Part shown: piece after piece, positions 14,958 to 16,693 of the stretch | How the letters are laid out: every line of letters starts with the position of its first letter | Position numbering within the stretch: position 1 is the stretch's first letter | Origin: Gemmatimonadota bacterium | GTDB taxonomy: Bacteria > Gemmatimonadota > Gemmatimonadetes > Longimicrobiales > Gaopeijiaceae | Length of the DNA stretch: 16,693 nucleotides | Direction: 5' to 3' | Assembly: GCA_030618065.1 (NCBI GenBank) | Contig: JAUXEE010000016.1 | Coordinates: forward strand, 1-16,693 | Made by a program: the position numbers and the translations under genes | The notes under the pieces: generated by a model | What the model was told of the DNA's origin: nothing | Database searches by the model: none | What the model saw: only the letters and a program-made list of their open reading frames with translations

Positions 14958-16505
14958 CTACCCGCCGCCACGCGTTTGCGCAGCTTTCATTTTCTCCAGA
15001 ACCTGATCCACGCTGAGCGACCCGACCGGTTGACTCGGGGGGTAGTCCACGAACGTGCTCAGGAACTCTTCGACAAACGCCTGCGCGGGCACAAAGGTCC
15101 ACATCTGGTCCGCCATCCAGCGCATATAAAACTTGCTCTCGAAATATCCCCTCTCGAACGGGTCCATTCGGAGATTCGTGATTATGGGCCAGCTAGGGCT
15201 CACTCTGAAGGCAGTGGAGATGTCGCCCTCGTTGTATGAGAAGGATGCCTTCCAATCGTCGATCCGGAGGGCGTTCAAGTTCCCGGCGGCGTCGAAGTAG
15301 AAGATCTCCCGGCGGGGACCTGTGTCGGTTTCGCCGCTGAAATACGGCATGAAATTGTAACCGTCCAGGTGTGTCCTGAAGTTCTTATCCCCGGCCTGGT
15401 GACCCGTCAGGAGCTTTTCCTTGACGTCGGGATCGCCCGCCGCCGCCAGGAAGGTGGGCAACCAATCCTCGTGGGACATGATGTCGTTGTAGACGGTTCC
15501 CGGCTCGATGACTCCAGGCCAGCGGACCACCTGAGGCACCCGGAAGCCCCCTTCCCACGTGGTTCCCTTCTCTCCCCGGAAGGGAATGGTCCCGCCGTCA
15601 GGCCAGGAGAAAACCTCGGCTCCGTTGTCGGTGGAGAAGACGACGATGGTGTTATCGGCGATGCCCCATTCGTCCAGCTTGTCCAGAACCATGCCGACGT
15701 AGTAATCCAGCTCCGCCATTCCGTCCTGGTAGATCCCGTAGCCCGTCTTCCCGTACCATTCGTCGCTGAGATGCGTCCAAACGTGCATCCTGGTGCTATT
15801 GAGCCATACGAAGAAGGGCTCATCCTGGTTGACCGCATCCTCCATGAAGTCGAGGGCAGCGCCCACGAACTCCTGATCGGCCGTTTCCATCCGTTCTCGG
15901 GTCAAGGGGCCGGTGTCCTCGATGCGGCCATCAGCGTAGGTATGGAGCACACCCCGGGGGCCATATTCCTCATGGAACTCCGGGCTTGTGGGGTAATGGT
16001 AGGTCTCGGGTTCCTCTTCGGCGTTCAAGTGGTAGAGATTCCCGAAGAACTCGTCAAATCCGTGATTCGTGGGGAGAAACTCATCCAGGTCGCCCAGGTG
16101 GTTTTTGCCGAACTGACCGGTGGCGTACCCCAGAGGCTTGAGAAGCTCGGCTATGGTCGGGTCCTGGGCCTGGAGGCCCTGGTCGGCACCAGGCATTCCA
16201 ATGGTGAGGAGCCCGGTTCGGTAGGAACTTTGGCCGGTGATGAATGCGGCCCGCCCGGCGGTGCAGCTCTGCTGCGCGTAGTGGTCGGTGAATAGGGCGC
16301 CTTCGGCGGCCAGGCGGTCGATGTTCGGCGTGGTGCCGCCCATCATGCCCCGGTGGTAGGCGCTGATGTTGTACATCCCAATATCGTCACCCCAGATGAC
16401 GAGGATATTTGGGCGGTCCTGGGCGGAGGCCGGTTGAGTCGCGGCCAGTGCAAAGAGAGCCATGGCCATGGCCAACGTGACCCGAGTCAATGACGGACGC
16501 TTCAT
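14958..16505 (-). CDS. secreted arylsulfatase-type enzyme (sulfatase family, PF00884)
   Basis: This 515-residue protein hydrolyses sulfate esters. A signal peptide (1-28, cleavage ASA/QDR) sends it to the periplasm or beyond. The catalytic signature is CTAGRAAFITGQ (Cys81 to Gln92); Cys81 should be converted to formylglycine by a sulfatase-modifying enzyme not encoded here. Ala replaces the more usual Pro at the +2 position, an accepted variant. Metal and active-site residues are in place: Asp40-Asp41 (WGDDIG), Arg85, Lys134 and His136 (FGKNHLG), Asp293-Asn294 (STDNG) and Lys313 (RGEKGTTWEGGFRVP). Length is normal for the family. The ATG at 16505 starts the signal peptide; the open frame continues to 16664 but that part is non-coding in character. 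The substrate cannot be inferred. The HAD-like lipoprotein gene lies downstream on the same strand. Confidence 0.94.
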   Translation of the reverse strand: MKRPSLTRVTLAMAMALFALAATQPASAQDRPNILVIWGDDIGMYNISAYHRGMMGGTTPNIDRLAAEGALFTDHYAQQSCTAGRAAFITGQSSYRTGLLTIGMPGADQGLQAQDPTIAELLKPLGYATGQFGKNHLGDLDEFLPTNHGFDEFFGNLYHLNAEEEPETYHYPTSPEFHEEYGPRGVLHTYADGRIEDTGPLTRERMETADQEFVGAALDFMEDAVNQDEPFFVWLNSTRMHVWTHLSDEWYGKTGYGIYQDGMAELDYYVGMVLDKLDEWGIADNTIVVFSTDNGAEVFSWPDGGTIPFRGEKGTTWEGGFRVPQVVRWPGVIEPGTVYNDIMSHEDWLPTFLAAAGDPDVKEKLLTGHQAGDKNFRTHLDGYNFMPYFSGETDTGPRREIFYFDAAGNLNALRIDDWKASFSYNEGDISTAFRVSPSWPIITNLRMDPFERGYFESKFYMRWMADQMWTFVPAQAFVEEFLSTFVDYPPSQPVGSLSVDQVLEKMKAAQTRGGG

Positions 16506-16550
16506 AGTTTGCTGACCCTTTCTTCCAGTTTGAAGTGCGGAGCGAAACGG

Positions 16551-16556
16551 ATTGTA
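16551..16556 (-). promoter_or_regulatory. candidate -10 element (TACAAT) of the sulfatase promoter
   Basis: The minus strand reads TACAAT, a 5-of-6 match to the -10 consensus, about 46 bases upstream of the sulfatase start codon. No good -35 hexamer is seen at 16-18 bases, so an activator-dependent promoter is possible. Confidence 0.3.
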
Positions 16557-16593
16557 GTCTAACCCGATTGAAGGAGGGGCGAAATGGTTTTTC

Positions 16594-16613
16594 CCCGATG
16601 GTCGCCCGATGGT
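16594..16613. repeat. two direct repeats of CCCGATGGT with an 11-base period, upstream of the sulfatase
   Basis: CCCGATGGT occurs at 16594-16602 and again, identical, at 16605-16613, one DNA turn apart. A partial copy, CCCGAT, lies at 16563-16568, 31 bases (about three turns) from the first. The pair is about 38 bases upstream of the candidate -10 element, where an activator would sit. Confidence 0.5.
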
Positions 16614-16672
16614 TCCTTTCCCTCCAGGATCGATAACCGAACCCGCCGTCCTCCCTTTATTCATAGACCGCT

Positions 16673-16691
16673 CCCCCCCCCCCCCCCCCCC
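16673..16691. repeat. poly-C tract (19 bases) at the right end of the window
   Basis: Nineteen consecutive C residues occupy the last bases before the terminal AA. Such a run at the very end of a sequence is most often a sequencing or assembly artefact, though a slippage-prone tract in the sulfatase upstream region cannot be excluded. Confidence 0.7.
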
Positions 16692-16693
16692 AA

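Noticed and set aside
15369..16295. 308-residue plus-strand open frame opposite the sulfatase
   Set aside because: Antisense to a complete sulfatase with its CTAGR signature. No start signal or domain.
1..16693. CRISPR array, prophage, toxin-antitoxin, insertion sequence or new defence system
   Set aside because: No regular spaced repeats, transposase, integrase, terminal inverted repeats or small paired genes were seen. MoxR-VWA modules occur in some defence contexts, but here DUF58, DUF4381 and BatA/B/D neighbours identify the ordinary Bat arrangement.

Overview
This is a roughly 63% G+C bacterial window, and very probably a whole metagenomic contig: the first gene runs off the left edge and the right edge ends in a 19-base C run. 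The organism is Gram-negative: it carries an MlaEFD-type lipid ABC transporter, a PqiC-like lipoprotein, a predicted outer-membrane beta-barrel and exported lipoproteins with lipoboxes. A Mn-type superoxide dismutase and an aerobic (Cys-type) sulfatase indicate an oxygen-exposed lifestyle. The composition and gene mix would fit Gemmatimonadota, Acidobacteriota or a high-GC proteobacterium, but no marker here decides the phylum. I see no rRNA, tRNA, CRISPR array, insertion sequence or phage gene.

Layout from left to right. (1) 1-855, minus: an AI-2E/PerM family permease, cut by the window edge. (2) 1295-1990, plus: Mn-type superoxide dismutase with a C-terminal extension, preceded by a 439-base non-coding divergent region. 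(3) 2048-8753, minus: a six-gene, tightly overlapping 'Bat/aerotolerance' operon in the order MoxR AAA+ ATPase, DUF58, DUF4381 membrane protein, BatA-like VWA protein, BatB-like VWA protein fused to TPRs, BatD-like protein. (4) 9043-14072, plus, divergent from the Bat operon: MlaE (with a fused STAS-like domain), MlaF, MlaD (MCE protein), a PqiC-like lipoprotein and a FadL-like outer-membrane barrel. (5) 14176-16505, minus: a HAD-like phosphatase lipoprotein that appears to have lost about 100 internal residues, downstream of a complete secreted sulfatase.

How the genes work together. In the Bat operon a MoxR ATPase probably remodels or loads VWA/MIDAS proteins anchored in the inner membrane. 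Every junction overlaps or nearly touches (4- and 8-base overlaps), which suggests translational coupling and a stoichiometric complex. The Mla-type operon encodes a complete inner-membrane lipid pump with a periplasm-facing MCE ring and a lipoprotein partner. The co-transcribed barrel makes a plausible outer-membrane end for the pathway, and neither MlaC nor MlaA is present in the window. The sulfatase and HAD-like lipoprotein look like a small exported catabolic or scavenging pair whose second member may be decaying.

Most of this window is recognisable biology. The items most worth checking are the internally deleted HAD protein, the barrel linked to the MCE operon, the degenerate MIDAS motif of the BatB-like protein, and the helically phased direct repeat upstream of the sulfatase.
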